NCBI RefSeq assembly: GCF_003001905.1 | Contig: NZ_PVNE01000006.1 | Location: forward strand, 1-64,000 | Source of the DNA: Planifilum fimeticola | GTDB lineage: Bacteria; Bacillota; Bacilli; Thermoactinomycetales; DSM-44946 | DNA length: 64,000 bases | Direction: 5' to 3' | Shown: piece after piece, positions 35,384 to 43,972 of the stretch | How the letters are laid out: each line of letters starts with the position of its first letter | Numbering within the stretch: position 1 is the stretch's first letter | Position numbers and translations under genes: made by a program | The notes under the pieces: model-generated | What the model was told of the DNA's origin: nothing | What the model saw: the letters and a program-made list of their open reading frames with translations, nothing else | Databases searched by the model: none

Positions 35384-36269
35384 CACGATGTTCCGACATG
35401 CGCGGGAGGCGTTCAAGAGCCTCAGGCGAAATACGTGGATGACCTTTGCGGCGGTCAGCGCCGTCGCCGTCACCCTGCTCATCTTCGGCTTGTTCCTCGT
35501 ATTCGCCTTCAACATCAACTACCTCGCCAAAGAATTGGATCAGCAGGTGGCGATCCGGGCATCGATTTACCCGGGAACTTCCGCCGACGATATCGAGCAG
35601 CTGCAGAAGCAGATTGAACAGGATCCGCAGGTCAAATCGGTCACCTTCATCCCCAAACAACAGGGATTGCAGCAAATGAAGGCCCAGCTGGGCGAGGACA
35701 GCAAAATCCTCGAGGGATTGGAAGGGGAGGAAAACCCCCTGCCGGACACCCTGGTGATCGTGCCGAATAATCCCCAGAGGATCGATGAGCTGGCCAAGAA
35801 GATCAAGGCCAACAACTTGATTGAACAGGAAGACCACGGCGACGGCGTGACGGACAAGTTGCTGGACTTCTCCAGTCTGGTCCGGAACGTGGTGTTGGTT
35901 TTCGGTCTGGGGCTGGCCGTGCTGGCGGCGTTCCTCATCTCCAACACGATTAAGCTGACCATCTTCGCCCGCCGCCGTGAGATCGAGATCATGCGCCTGG
36001 TCGGAGCGAGCAACTGGTTCATTCGCTGGCCCTTCTTCATCGAGGGGGCGTTCATCGGAATGCTGGGAGCCGTCTTTCCGGTGATCATCGTGCTCGCCTT
36101 CTACAAAGCCGCCTTAAACGTTTTGACGGACGGCAGCCAGTACAGCTTTATCAAGATGTTGCCCATGATGCCGCTTTCCCTGTACGTCGCGCTGTTGACC
36201 ACCTTCCTCGGCGTGTTGATCGGGGTCTGGGGAAGTGTGATTTCGATCCGTCGCTTCCTGAAGGTTTGA
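35373..36269 (+). CDS. ftsX: Cell division protein FtsX
   Basis: A 298-residue permease-like protein with four membrane helices: helix 1 (TWMTFAAVSAVAVTLLIFGL), a roughly 115-residue extracellular domain (ELDQQVAIRASIYPG onward), and three C-terminal helices with REIEIMRLVGASNWFIRWPF on the cytoplasmic side. The outer domain should hold the coiled coil of the M23 hydrolases coded just downstream. Start is ATG 35373 with AGGGGGAATACGG upstream. Confidence 0.96.
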   Translation: MKIDTMFRHAREAFKSLRRNTWMTFAAVSAVAVTLLIFGLFLVFAFNINYLAKELDQQVAIRASIYPGTSADDIEQLQKQIEQDPQVKSVTFIPKQQGLQQMKAQLGEDSKILEGLEGEENPLPDTLVIVPNNPQRIDELAKKIKANNLIEQEDHGDGVTDKLLDFSSLVRNVVLVFGLGLAVLAAFLISNTIKLTIFARRREIEIMRLVGASNWFIRWPFFIEGAFIGMLGAVFPVIIVLAFYKAALNVLTDGSQYSFIKMLPMMPLSLYVALLTTFLGVLIGVWGSVISIRRFLKV

Positions 36270-36372
36270 TCCACCTCCCTTCAAAGGATGGAAAATTCAG
36301 ACAAGGAGAGGGGCGCCGGAGTTTCCGAATCCCGGGATTCCCGTCGCCGACAAGGATCAAGGAGGGGTTGAC

Positions 36373-37506
36373 GTGAGGCGGACTCTTCATGTTGCGCTAA
36401 GTTTCCTGCTCTTTCTCTTCGCGGTGCTGCCCGCGGCGTTCGCCGAGACGAAGGCGTCGGATATCGAGGAGAAAAAGAAAGAGATCAAGGAGCGGGACAA
36501 ACAGATCCTCCAAATTGAGAGGGAGAAAAAGCTGACCCTGGAAGAAAAGCGGGAATTGATGAAGCAGTTGAATGACATGAAGAGCCGTCTGGCGTCGTTG
36601 AATGAACAGGTGTACCGCACCGAACAGAAGCTGAACAAGAGCGAGAGGCGACTGCAGGAGTTGGAGAAGCGGATTGCGGAACGGGAGGCCCTGTTGAAAA
36701 ACCGCCTTCGCTTCCTGTATCAGCGGGGGGAGATGTACTATCTGGAAACCCTGCTGGATTCCGATTCCTTCGGGGATTTTTTGTCCCGGCTCGATCTGGT
36801 TCGGAAGCTGATCCGGGCGGACCGGAGGCTTCTGGATGCCCACAAGGAGGACCATAAGCAGGCGGAAGCGGAGAAGGCCTCGATCGAACGGGACCTGAAG
36901 GAGCGGAAACGGCTGGCGGCGGAGGCCGAGCGGCTACATAAGCGCTTGGTCAAAGAGTACAAGCAGTATGAGAAGCAACTTGCCGACCTGGAAAAGAAGC
37001 AGGAGCACCTGGAGGAGATCAACGAGCGGGAGCGGAAGGAAGTCCGCCGGTTGATCGCGCAAAAAATGAAGGAAGCCGCCGAAAAGGACAAACAGCAGGC
37101 CGAGGCGAAGGATGGCAAATTTCTCTGGCCGGTGAAGGGGGGAATCATCACCTCCGAATACGGTTATCGGAGGAATCCCGTGACAGGCGCCTACAAGCTG
37201 CACGAGGGGATCGACATCGGCGCGCCGCTCGGAACGGCGATCCGAGCCGTGGCGGATGGGAAGGTGATTGAATCCCGTCCCGCCAGCGGTTACGGTTACA
37301 TCGTGGTCGTCGACCACGGAGGCGGGGTGTCCACCCTTTACGCCCATGTTTATCCCCAGGACGTGACCGTGAGCATCGGCCAGTCCGTCAGCAGGGGACA
37401 GGTCATCGCGGCGGTGGGAAACAACGGGCAGTCGACCGGTCCCCACCTTCACCTGGAGGTTATCAAGGATGGCCGTACCGTGGACCCGAAACCCTATTTC
37501 CGTTAA
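36373..37506 (+). CDS. Coiled-coil M23 endopeptidase, EnvC/CwlO-like, copy 1
   Basis: A 377-residue secreted protein. A Sec signal (about 1-24, ending AAFA) is followed by a long charged coiled coil (about 25-245) with the turn LKNRLRFLYQRGEMYYLETLL typical of FtsX-bound activators, and a C-terminal LytM/M23 domain. Zinc ligands are His277 and Asp281 (HEGIDIG) and the HLH at 358-360, all intact, so it is expected to cut peptidoglycan cross-links. GTG 36373 has AAGGAGGGG. It is the first of three tandem paralogs right after ftsEX. Confidence 0.93.
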   Translation: MRRTLHVALSFLLFLFAVLPAAFAETKASDIEEKKKEIKERDKQILQIEREKKLTLEEKRELMKQLNDMKSRLASLNEQVYRTEQKLNKSERRLQELEKRIAEREALLKNRLRFLYQRGEMYYLETLLDSDSFGDFLSRLDLVRKLIRADRRLLDAHKEDHKQAEAEKASIERDLKERKRLAAEAERLHKRLVKEYKQYEKQLADLEKKQEHLEEINERERKEVRRLIAQKMKEAAEKDKQQAEAKDGKFLWPVKGGIITSEYGYRRNPVTGAYKLHEGIDIGAPLGTAIRAVADGKVIESRPASGYGYIVVVDHGGGVSTLYAHVYPQDVTVSIGQSVSRGQVIAAVGNNGQSTGPHLHLEVIKDGRTVDPKPYFR

Positions 37507-37554
37507 GCAGATCATCGCCAGTCAACCAAAATGTGAAATCGGGGAGAGGATGGA

Positions 37555-38610
37555 ATGAAACGGACGTTGCTGACCATCCTGCTTGCTTTCAGTTTGGCGC
37601 TGACCACCACCCCTTTGCCCGAAGGCTGGGTTTCGGCTGAGAGCAAGGTGGAAAAGGCGAAAAAAGAATTGAAGGAGATTCGCGAGAAGAAAAAGGACGT
37701 CCAAGAGGAACTTAAGGATGTGAAAAAGGACGTCGATGAGCAAAAAAAGAAATTGAACAAGCTGGAAAAGGATCTGCACGGCATTGAGAAGGATATCAAC
37801 AAGATCGAAAAAAATATGAAGACATTGGAGGCGCAGCTCGGCAAGCGGGAGGAGCTCTTTAAAAACCGGATTCGCCGGATGTACCAGCGGGGGGAAATGG
37901 GGTACATGACGGCGCTTCTCGAGGCCGATTCCTTCCGGGAGTTCCTCGACAAGTTCGAGGCCCTGCGCCTCCTGGTGAAACAGGATCACACGGTGCTGGA
38001 GGGCTATTTCAGAACCAAGAGAAAATACGAGAACGAGAAGCGGGAACTGACGGAGAAGCAGGCGGAACAGAAAGAGAAGCGCGACGATATGAAAAAAGAA
38101 TACGACAAGCTGGTCAAGACGATGAAGAAGCATCAAAAGGAACTGGCCAAGCTGGAGCACGATGAGGAGCTGAAGGAAGCGGAGATCCAACGCATCACGT
38201 ACCTCACCTCCAATACGGGCAACTTCGCCTACGGCGGGGGTCCCTTCGTATGGCCCGCCAACAGCCGGAGGATCAACTCCCCCTACGGGCCTCGCGGCGG
38301 CAGAAATCACTACGGGATTGACATCGATGGAAACCTGGGCGATCCGATCTACGCCGCTGCTTCCGGAGTCGTCAAGGAAAACGGCCCCGCCAGCGGCTAC
38401 GGCTGGGTTATTGTCATCGATCACGGCAGCGGCCTGACCACCGTTTACGGCCACATGTACAGCAACACCGTCCTGGTGTCGACCGGCCAGCGCGTCAGCA
38501 AGGGACAACGCATCGCCTCCATCGGAAACAACGGACGATCCACCGGTCCCCATCTGCATTTCGAAGTGCGAAAAAACGGCAGCCCGCAAAATCCGATGAA
38601 CTATTACTGA
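37555..38610 (+). CDS. Coiled-coil M23 endopeptidase, copy 2
   Basis: A 351-residue paralog. Its signal peptide (about 1-29) is followed by a lysine-rich coiled coil with KNRIRRMYQRGEMGYMTALLE and by the M23 domain, which has His252/Asp256 (HYGIDID) and HLH at 333-335. Compared with copy 1, the linker is shorter and the YGPRGGRNHYG segment differs, suggesting different specificity. It starts 48 bases after copy 1 with GGGGAGAGG upstream, so all three should be on one transcript. Confidence 0.93.
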   Translation: MKRTLLTILLAFSLALTTTPLPEGWVSAESKVEKAKKELKEIREKKKDVQEELKDVKKDVDEQKKKLNKLEKDLHGIEKDINKIEKNMKTLEAQLGKREELFKNRIRRMYQRGEMGYMTALLEADSFREFLDKFEALRLLVKQDHTVLEGYFRTKRKYENEKRELTEKQAEQKEKRDDMKKEYDKLVKTMKKHQKELAKLEHDEELKEAEIQRITYLTSNTGNFAYGGGPFVWPANSRRINSPYGPRGGRNHYGIDIDGNLGDPIYAAASGVVKENGPASGYGWVIVIDHGSGLTTVYGHMYSNTVLVSTGQRVSKGQRIASIGNNGRSTGPHLHFEVRKNGSPQNPMNYY

Positions 38611-38692
38611 TGCCGATTGTACGGGGATACCCGGTGCTTTGTGCAGGGGTGAAGGCATGATGAAACCGCAAACCGACTTTGGGGAGAGAAGC

Positions 38693-39775
38693 ATGAAGCA
38701 GGTTTTCACGCTGTTCCTTGTCCTTTGTCTCACGCTTTCGACGGTGGGCCTGGCGCACGCCAACGAAAAGGACAAAGTGAAACAAGAACTGGAAAAAATT
38801 CAGGACGATAAAAGCGCCATCAAGAAGGATCTGGATCAGCTGGACGAGGAGATGAAGAAAAATCGGGACACGATCCGAGCCGCGGAAAAGGAAATGATCA
38901 AGATCGACAAAGAAGTGGCCGAGATCGAAAAGAAAATGGAAGGAATAAAGAAGGAGGAGGAACATTACAAGAAGCTCTTCAAAACGCGGATTCGCAAGCT
39001 GTACCAGCAGGGCGAAGTCGGTTACATGGTCTCCCTGCTGGAATCCGAATCCTTCGGGCAATTTCTCGCCCGCTTCGAATCGATCCGGCTGATCGCCAAA
39101 CGGGACCACAGCCTGTTCTACAACTATGTGCGCCTGCGCGAGGAAAAGGAAAAGCAGAAGAAGGAACTGCTGAAACTCCGCAAGGAACAGGAAAAAATTA
39201 CGGCCAAGGCGGAAAAGGCCTATAAGGAAATGCTCGAAGACGCAAAGAAGAAGAAAGGGAAGCTCTCCGAGCTGGAAAACCTGGAGATGATCAAAGAGGC
39301 GGAGATTCGGCGCATCAACTTGAAGCTGATCCAAAGCAACCAGTTGTCTTTCCCCTATGAGGGCGGACCCATGTCATGGCCGTCGGCCAGCAAACGGGTG
39401 ACTTCCACTTTCGGGATGAGGTCCCATCCGGTGAGCGGAGGATACCGGATGCACTCCGGCATCGACATCGGCGGAAGCTACAACACCCCCATCTACGCCG
39501 CCGCCTCCGGCGTAGTGGTGGAAAGCCGTACGAGCGTGGGTTACGGTTGGCTCATCGTTATCTATCACGGAAACAAGGACGGTACTCCCCTGTACACCTG
39601 GTATGCCCACAGCTATCCGAATCAGGTGCGCGTCCGGCCGGGGGACGAGGTGAAGCGCGGACAACATATCTCCGGGATCGGGAGCAACGGCATGTCCACG
39701 GGAAATCACCTGCATTTCGAAGTGCGGATCGGCAGGAATGGACAAGCGGTCAACCCGATGTCGTATCTCAAATAA
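38693..39775 (+). CDS. Coiled-coil M23 endopeptidase, copy 3
   Basis: A 360-residue paralog. A signal peptide (about 1-23, ending AHA) is followed by the coiled coil with KTRIRKLYQQGEVGYMVSLLE and the M23 domain with His254/Asp258 (HSGIDIG) and HLH at 339-341. An insertion (NKDGTPLYTWYAH) sets its active-site loop apart from copies 1 and 2. Start is ATG 38693 with GGGGAGAG upstream; the open frame back to 38639 is less well supported. Confidence 0.93.
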   Translation: MKQVFTLFLVLCLTLSTVGLAHANEKDKVKQELEKIQDDKSAIKKDLDQLDEEMKKNRDTIRAAEKEMIKIDKEVAEIEKKMEGIKKEEEHYKKLFKTRIRKLYQQGEVGYMVSLLESESFGQFLARFESIRLIAKRDHSLFYNYVRLREEKEKQKKELLKLRKEQEKITAKAEKAYKEMLEDAKKKKGKLSELENLEMIKEAEIRRINLKLIQSNQLSFPYEGGPMSWPSASKRVTSTFGMRSHPVSGGYRMHSGIDIGGSYNTPIYAAASGVVVESRTSVGYGWLIVIYHGNKDGTPLYTWYAHSYPNQVRVRPGDEVKRGQHISGIGSNGMSTGNHLHFEVRIGRNGQAVNPMSYLK

Positions 39776-40156
39776 AAATGTTTTGCGGGGATTGTTTACG
39801 GGGCCGATTCCGGCCTTTTCCTTTTTTGGTTCCCTTGTGTTCGAATTGCCGTTTTGCTAGAGTGTTTCTATAAGGATGGCGCCCCTGGCTTCACGTTGCC
39901 AAGAGGACGGAACGCAACGGGCATTCCTTTCACCTTTCCGGTTCTTGTCTGATGGAATCAATAGTATACTGGAATTACAAGGGGATTGACGGCGTTTTAG
40001 GATGTTTCGGGGAATTTGAGGGCGTTTCGTACCGAGGAATCCGGAAATCCAGCCGGGCGATGCTTCCGTGCACCCCATTCCGACGAAACAAGCGATCCGT
40101 TATGGGATGTTCCCCTATCTCCAACCGTAACAGGCGGTTTAAAGGGTGGTGTTTTC
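39776..40156 (+). promoter_or_regulatory. Intergenic region with candidate promoters of the ctp gene
   Basis: About 380 bases. The best sigma-A match is TTGCCG (39846-39851), 17 bases, TATAAG (39869-39874). TATACT (39965-39970) is a second possible -10 but lacks a well-spaced -35. Small open frames here have no supported start. No terminator of the M23 group is obvious. Confidence 0.4.
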
Positions 40157-41614
40157 ATGTATATCCGCGGTCGCACAGCGGCGATATTGATCGTCTTTTC
40201 CGTGCTGTGCAGCAGCTTGCTCACGGCTGCGGCGTTCGGTGCAAGTGAGTCGATCGCATCGATCCTTCCCGGAAGCGTTCCGGCCTCAAATAGTGGGGAC
40301 GGTCTGGAGGACGGCCTGCAGAAGCTGCAACGGGCTTACAGGATGATCAAGCAGGAATACATCCGGGATGTGAATGACCAGAAATTGATCGACGGGGCGA
40401 TCAGCGGGATGGTGGAGGCCCTGGACGATCCCTATTCCGTCTACATGGATCAGGAGACGGCAAAACAGTTTCACTCCACCCTCGAGTCTTCCTTTGAAGG
40501 GATCGGGGCGGAGGTGACGATGAAAAACGGACGAGTCACCATCGTGTCCCCCTTCAAAGGATCTCCGGCCGAAAAGGCGGGCCTCCGTCCGGAGGACCAG
40601 GTGATCAAAGTGAACGGCGTCAGCCTGGAGGGGATGACCCTCAATGAAGCGGTGATGAAGATCCGCGGTCCCAAGGGAACGAAGGCGAAGCTGGAAGTGG
40701 TCCGGCCGGGCCATTCGGAAATTCTGCACATCACGGTGACCAGGGATGAGATTCCGATTGAGACCGTCGATGCGCAGATGCTGAAGGGCGGCATCGGAAA
40801 AATAGAGATCAGCCAGTTTGCGGAGGATACGGCCAAGGACTTTGCCGATGCCCTGGAGAAGTTGGAAGGGCAGGGGATGAAAGGGCTGGTCATCGACCTG
40901 CGGGGCAATCCCGGCGGCTTGTTGCCGGCGGTGTTGGAAATCGCCGAAGATCTGGTCCCCGGCGAGAAACCCATCATGTTCACCGAGGACAAACGGGGAC
41001 AGCGGGTGGAGTACAAGTCGAAGCTCAAGGAGCCGAAGCCCTATCCCATCGTCGTGTTGATCGACAAGGGAAGCGCCAGCGCTTCGGAGATTCTGGCCGC
41101 TGCCCTGAAGGAGTCGGGGGGATACACCCTCGTCGGCCAGACCACCTTCGGGAAAGGAACGGTGCAGACCGCCAAGGACTTCGACGACGGCAGCAATCTG
41201 AAGCTGACGATGGCGAAATGGCTCACGCCGAAGGGCATCTGGATCGACCAAAAAGGGGGAACGAAGGGGATCAAACCCGATGTGACCGCCAAACCCCCGG
41301 CCTACGCCCGAGCCACTCCGCCGATGCCGGATAAGCCCCTGAAGCGGGACATGGCATCGACCGAAGTGCGGAATCTGCAGCTGATACTGGACGGCATGGG
41401 CTATCCTCCGGGCCGAACCGACGGTTATTTCAGCGAACAGACGGAACTGGCCGTCAAGGCGTTCCAGAAAACCCGCAAACTCCCGGTGTCTGGGCAAGTG
41501 GATCAAAAAACCGCGCTGAAGCTGCAGGAAGAGTTTCTGAAACTGTTGCGCGACCCCGAGAGCGACATTCAGCTCCAGGTGGCCATCGATGTGCTGAAGA
41601 AACAAATGAAGTGA
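40157..41614 (+). CDS. Carboxy-terminal processing serine protease (CtpA/CtpB, S41)
   Basis: A 485-residue S41 protease. A signal anchor (about 1-30) is followed by an N-terminal helical domain, a PDZ domain (about 95-180, EGIGAEVTMKNGRVTIVSP), the S41 core with the catalytic serine in GSASASEIL and lysine in TTFGKGTVQ, and a C-terminal peptidoglycan-binding PG_binding_1 domain (about 400-460, LQLILDGMGYPPGRTDGYF). B. subtilis CtpB (YvjB), also next to ftsEX, cuts SpoIVFA in sporulation signalling. Start ATG 40157 follows AAAGGGTGGTG. Confidence 0.94.
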   Translation: MYIRGRTAAILIVFSVLCSSLLTAAAFGASESIASILPGSVPASNSGDGLEDGLQKLQRAYRMIKQEYIRDVNDQKLIDGAISGMVEALDDPYSVYMDQETAKQFHSTLESSFEGIGAEVTMKNGRVTIVSPFKGSPAEKAGLRPEDQVIKVNGVSLEGMTLNEAVMKIRGPKGTKAKLEVVRPGHSEILHITVTRDEIPIETVDAQMLKGGIGKIEISQFAEDTAKDFADALEKLEGQGMKGLVIDLRGNPGGLLPAVLEIAEDLVPGEKPIMFTEDKRGQRVEYKSKLKEPKPYPIVVLIDKGSASASEILAAALKESGGYTLVGQTTFGKGTVQTAKDFDDGSNLKLTMAKWLTPKGIWIDQKGGTKGIKPDVTAKPPAYARATPPMPDKPLKRDMASTEVRNLQLILDGMGYPPGRTDGYFSEQTELAVKAFQKTRKLPVSGQVDQKTALKLQEEFLKLLRDPESDIQLQVAIDVLKKQMK

Positions 41615-41630
41615 TTTTGCGAACCGGAAA

Positions 41631-41664
41631 AAACCCCCCACACCCTGATGGGTGCGGGGGGTTT
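41631..41664. terminator. Bidirectional terminator between ctp and the Cys-rich gene
   Basis: AAACCCCCC (41631-41639) and GGGGGGTTT (41656-41664) plus an inner CACC/GGTG stem. On the plus strand TTTATCC follows; on the minus strand TTTTTTCC follows, so it serves both converging units. Confidence 0.9.
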
Positions 41665-41682
41665 ATCCATGTGCGGATCCGT

Positions 41683-41937
41683 TCACCGCTGTATTCCGAT
41701 TCGCTTCAATTGCTCCTTCAGGGACCAGTTTTCGGGCTTGCACGCCGGATCGAACCACTTCGCTCCTTCCGCCAGCCATTTTTTTCGGTAGTCCGAAAAG
41801 CTGTCCCCCTGGCTTTGGTCGTCATACCCGAATTCAAAGCCGCAACAGCTGCAGATCTCATGGGAGGGATTTCCCTTTGCGTCGTAGGGGGGGGCCTCCA
41901 ACCCGTCATAACCGCATACGGGACAGAGGTGAGACAT
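41683..41937 (-). CDS. Small Cys-rich (CPCC-like) zinc-binding protein
   Basis: An 84-residue protein with two zinc-knuckle pairs, CPVCGYDGL at 5-13 and CSCCGFEFGYDD at about 29-40, then YRKKWLAEGAKWFDP and a helical end. It resembles the Cys-rich CPCC family, whose role is unknown. It begins 12 bases after the lipoprotein gene stop, whose end overlaps its AAGGAGG ribosome site, so the two form one transcript. As the gene directly after a toxin-like gene it could be an immunity factor, but this is inference. Confidence 0.75.
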   Translation of the reverse strand: MSHLCPVCGYDGLEAPPYDAKGNPSHEICSCCGFEFGYDDQSQGDSFSDYRKKWLAEGAKWFDPACKPENWSLKEQLKRIGIQR

Positions 41938-41949
41938 GATGTCGCCTCC

Positions 41950-42318
41950 TTACTGCCTGCGGAAATAATCGATGCCGTCCTTCGGCTTGAAAAAGGTGCG
42001 AATGATGCCGTCCTCGCTCAACACCGCAAATTCGTTGGTTTTCTGATTGTAGAACAGCCGGTCGCCGTTGGAGCGCCGCTTCACCAGGATGTCGCCTCCC
42101 GGTTCGGAGGTGACCAGTTCCTGGGCCCGGCGCAGGTATTTCTTCTTGGATATTTTTCCAAATTCTTTCTGCCGGATTACGTGCTTGACGTAATGATCGT
42201 CCAGATGCTTTTTGCTGGCGAATTGGGGTTTTTCGTCGACGGCCGGGACGGAACAGGCCGCAAGCAGCAATATCAGAGCGAGAAAGGATGCAAACCACCG
42301 AAGGTGCCGGATGTTCAT
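41950..42318 (-). CDS. Lipoprotein with a CdiA-CT / BECR-like toxin-type domain
   Basis: A 122-residue protein with a lipoprotein signal (lipobox LAAC, Cys22) and a compact domain of about 85 residues. It holds HLDDHYVKH (38-46), KEFGKISKKKYLRRAQEL (51-68), RSNGDRLFYNQKTNEFAV (82-99), and DGIIRTFFKPKDGIDYF (103-119). This order (DxHxxKH..FG...YL..A...G..xxY...TNEFAV...GxIxTxFKP) is common in C-terminal nuclease domains of polymorphic toxins. His42/His46, Lys45 and Thr108 are candidate active residues. A free-standing lipid-anchored form is unusual; it may be a toxin, a decoy or a repurposed domain. AGGAGAGG precedes the start. Confidence 0.6.
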   Translation of the reverse strand: MNIRHLRWFASFLALILLLAACSVPAVDEKPQFASKKHLDDHYVKHVIRQKEFGKISKKKYLRRAQELVTSEPGGDILVKRRSNGDRLFYNQKTNEFAVLSEDGIIRTFFKPKDGIDYFRRQ

Positions 42319-42395
42319 AACCGATCCTCTCCTGTGCTTGCTATGATCGTATCAGACGGGAATTGCCGCCGGGCGATCCGGGGTTCGTCCCGCGT

Positions 42396-43217
42396 TCAGC
42401 CGAAGAGAACGACGAGGAAACCCACGATGAAGCAGTAGATGTAAAACACCTTGAGATTGCCGTGCCTCATCACGTTCATGAACCATTTCAGGGCAAAATA
42501 GCTGGCGACAAAGGTGGCGATGAAGGCGATGGTGTAGAGCAGGAGCGTATTCGCATCCGTGACCGCATGAAGAATGTCATCCCCCTCCAGCACGATGCCT
42601 CCCAGACTGACGGGGATGTACAGCATGAAGGAATAGCGGAGGGCCGTTTCCTGGTTCATCCCCCGCAGCATGCCGGCCACGATCGTGGCTCCGGAACGGC
42701 TGATGCCCGGGATCAGAGCGAGGGCCTGCGCGAAGCCGACGATGAGGGCGTCGCCCAACCGCAGATCTCCGTCCATTTTCCGACCCTTCAGGTTGCGGAT
42801 CACCCACAGAGCGAATCCCGTGATGATCAGGGTGATCCCGACGACGGTCACACCGGTCAGCCAGGATTCGATCAGATCGTTGAACAGTAGGCCGAGCACC
42901 GCCGCGGGGATCGTACCCAGCACGATGTACAGGACGAACCGGGCTTCCCCTTCATCGGCGGGGTCCCTCTCTTTGAGATAGCGGAGGGTTCGGGTGGCGA
43001 GACGGTGCAAATCCTGCCGGTAGATCACCAGAACGGCCAACAGGGAAGCGAAATTGACCAGAACGGCGAAAGCCAATTGTTTGTGCCCCTCGACGGCGAC
43101 GCCCAGGAAGTGCTGGGCGAGTATCAGGTGTCCGCTCGAAGAGACGGGGATGGGTTCGGTGAAACCTTGCAACAATCCGAGATACAAAAACTTGAGGATT
43201 TCCATCCAAAACTCCAC
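42396..43217 (-). CDS. uppP: Undecaprenyl-diphosphatase
   Basis: A 273-residue BacA/UppP membrane phosphatase that recycles undecaprenyl pyrophosphate for wall synthesis. The two family signatures are present: GFTEPIPVSSSGHL at about 19-32 and ALIPGISRSGATIVAGML near 160-178, together carrying the catalytic Glu, Ser and Arg. About eight membrane helices are visible. The GTG start at 43217 has GGAGGGGATACC. It is divergent from the arsR unit. Confidence 0.96.
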   Translation of the reverse strand: MEFWMEILKFLYLGLLQGFTEPIPVSSSGHLILAQHFLGVAVEGHKQLAFAVLVNFASLLAVLVIYRQDLHRLATRTLRYLKERDPADEGEARFVLYIVLGTIPAAVLGLLFNDLIESWLTGVTVVGITLIITGFALWVIRNLKGRKMDGDLRLGDALIVGFAQALALIPGISRSGATIVAGMLRGMNQETALRYSFMLYIPVSLGGIVLEGDDILHAVTDANTLLLYTIAFIATFVASYFALKWFMNVMRHGNLKVFYIYCFIVGFLVVLFG

Positions 43218-43482
43218 GGTATCCCCTCCAACGTTTCATGGGTTTGCATGCTGTGTCCGGTGCGGTTTGCATACCGGGTTTGCCAGGGCACATCCGGGAA
43301 AAACCTTTTCCGCATCAATCCTGAACGACACCGATGCCGCCGTCGGACCCCGCCTCTTTGAGATAACGGAAGTCGGGGGCGGCGGGATTCAGCGCATGTT
43401 GAAGCGTTTTTTCGAGGGCGGGAGGGGGAGCGCGGCGCGAAATCCGCGCGACTGCATGTCCCTCACCGGCCTGATCTGGATG
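43218..43482. other. Intergenic region between uppP and arsR
   Basis: About 265 bases with no supported gene. The minus strand is open for 55 codons (43482-43318) but has no start codon and crosses the arsR promoter. No clear promoter for uppP was found. Confidence 0.35.
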
Positions 43483-43511
43483 TTACAAGAATAACACCGA
43501 TGTGATAGAAT
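43483..43511 (+). promoter_or_regulatory. Promoter of arsR-czcD
   Basis: TTACAA (43483-43488), exactly 17 bases, TAGAAT (43506-43511), followed ten bases later by the operator. Confidence 0.7.
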
Positions 43512-43520
43512 GTTAATAAC

Positions 43521-43544
43521 ATATATGCACATATGTTCATATAT
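43521..43544 (+). promoter_or_regulatory. ArsR/SmtB-type operator
   Basis: ATATATGCACATATGTTCATATAT read in one piece is a 24-base palindrome (arms ATATATG and CATATAT around ACATATGT) with a single mismatch pair. It fits the TGAACA-TGTTCA operators of SmtB/CzrA zinc sensors. It lies just after the -10, so bound repressor would block transcription until metal releases it. Confidence 0.8.
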
Positions 43545-43562
43545 AAAAGGAGGAGCGAGCAA

Positions 43563-43871
43563 GTGGCACCTCAAGAGCAGGTCGCTCTGTCTCCGGAAAC
43601 GGTGGAGGAAGTCTCGAAGCTGTTCAAAGCCTTGGCCGATCCGACGCGGATTCGGATTCTCTATTTGCTGTCCCAGGGGGAATGCTCGGTGACCCGGGTG
43701 GCGGAAATGCTGGATTTGTCCCAGTCCGCCGTTTCCCATCAATTGTCCTTGTTGCGAACTTTGCGGCTCGTGAAATACCGCCGGGAGGGGCACACCTTTT
43801 ATTACTCCTGCGATGATGATCACGTCATCCATATGCTGCTCCAGACCATCCGGCACGTCCAGCACGACTAG
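43563..43871 (+). CDS. ArsR/SmtB family metal-sensing repressor (CzrA-like)
   Basis: A 102-residue winged helix. VSKLFKALADPTRIRILYLL and the recognition helix region LDLSQSAVSHQLSLLRTL are typical. The C-terminal helix ends with CDDDHVIHMLLQTIRHVQHD, matching the alpha-5 zinc site (Asp/His pairs) of CzrA and SmtB; there is no alpha-3 ELCVCD box, so arsenic or cadmium sensing is unlikely. GTG 43563 has AAAGGAGGAG. It lies before a cation exporter and likely represses both. Confidence 0.92.
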   Translation: MAPQEQVALSPETVEEVSKLFKALADPTRIRILYLLSQGECSVTRVAEMLDLSQSAVSHQLSLLRTLRLVKYRREGHTFYYSCDDDHVIHMLLQTIRHVQHD

Positions 43872-43972
43872 GGATGCCGCCGACGGACAGGGGGAGCAGC
43901 CGGCGCCCTGACCGGGCCCTTCCGCGTCCCCTCCGGCCGGCACCGTTTCACCATCTTTGAAGGAGGTCCATC

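Noticed and set aside
43318-43482. A 55-codon minus-strand frame ending in a protein-like sequence (PDFRYLKEAGSDGG)
   Set aside because: No start codon in frame, it runs across the arsR promoter, and no family was recognised; could be chance in G+C-rich DNA.
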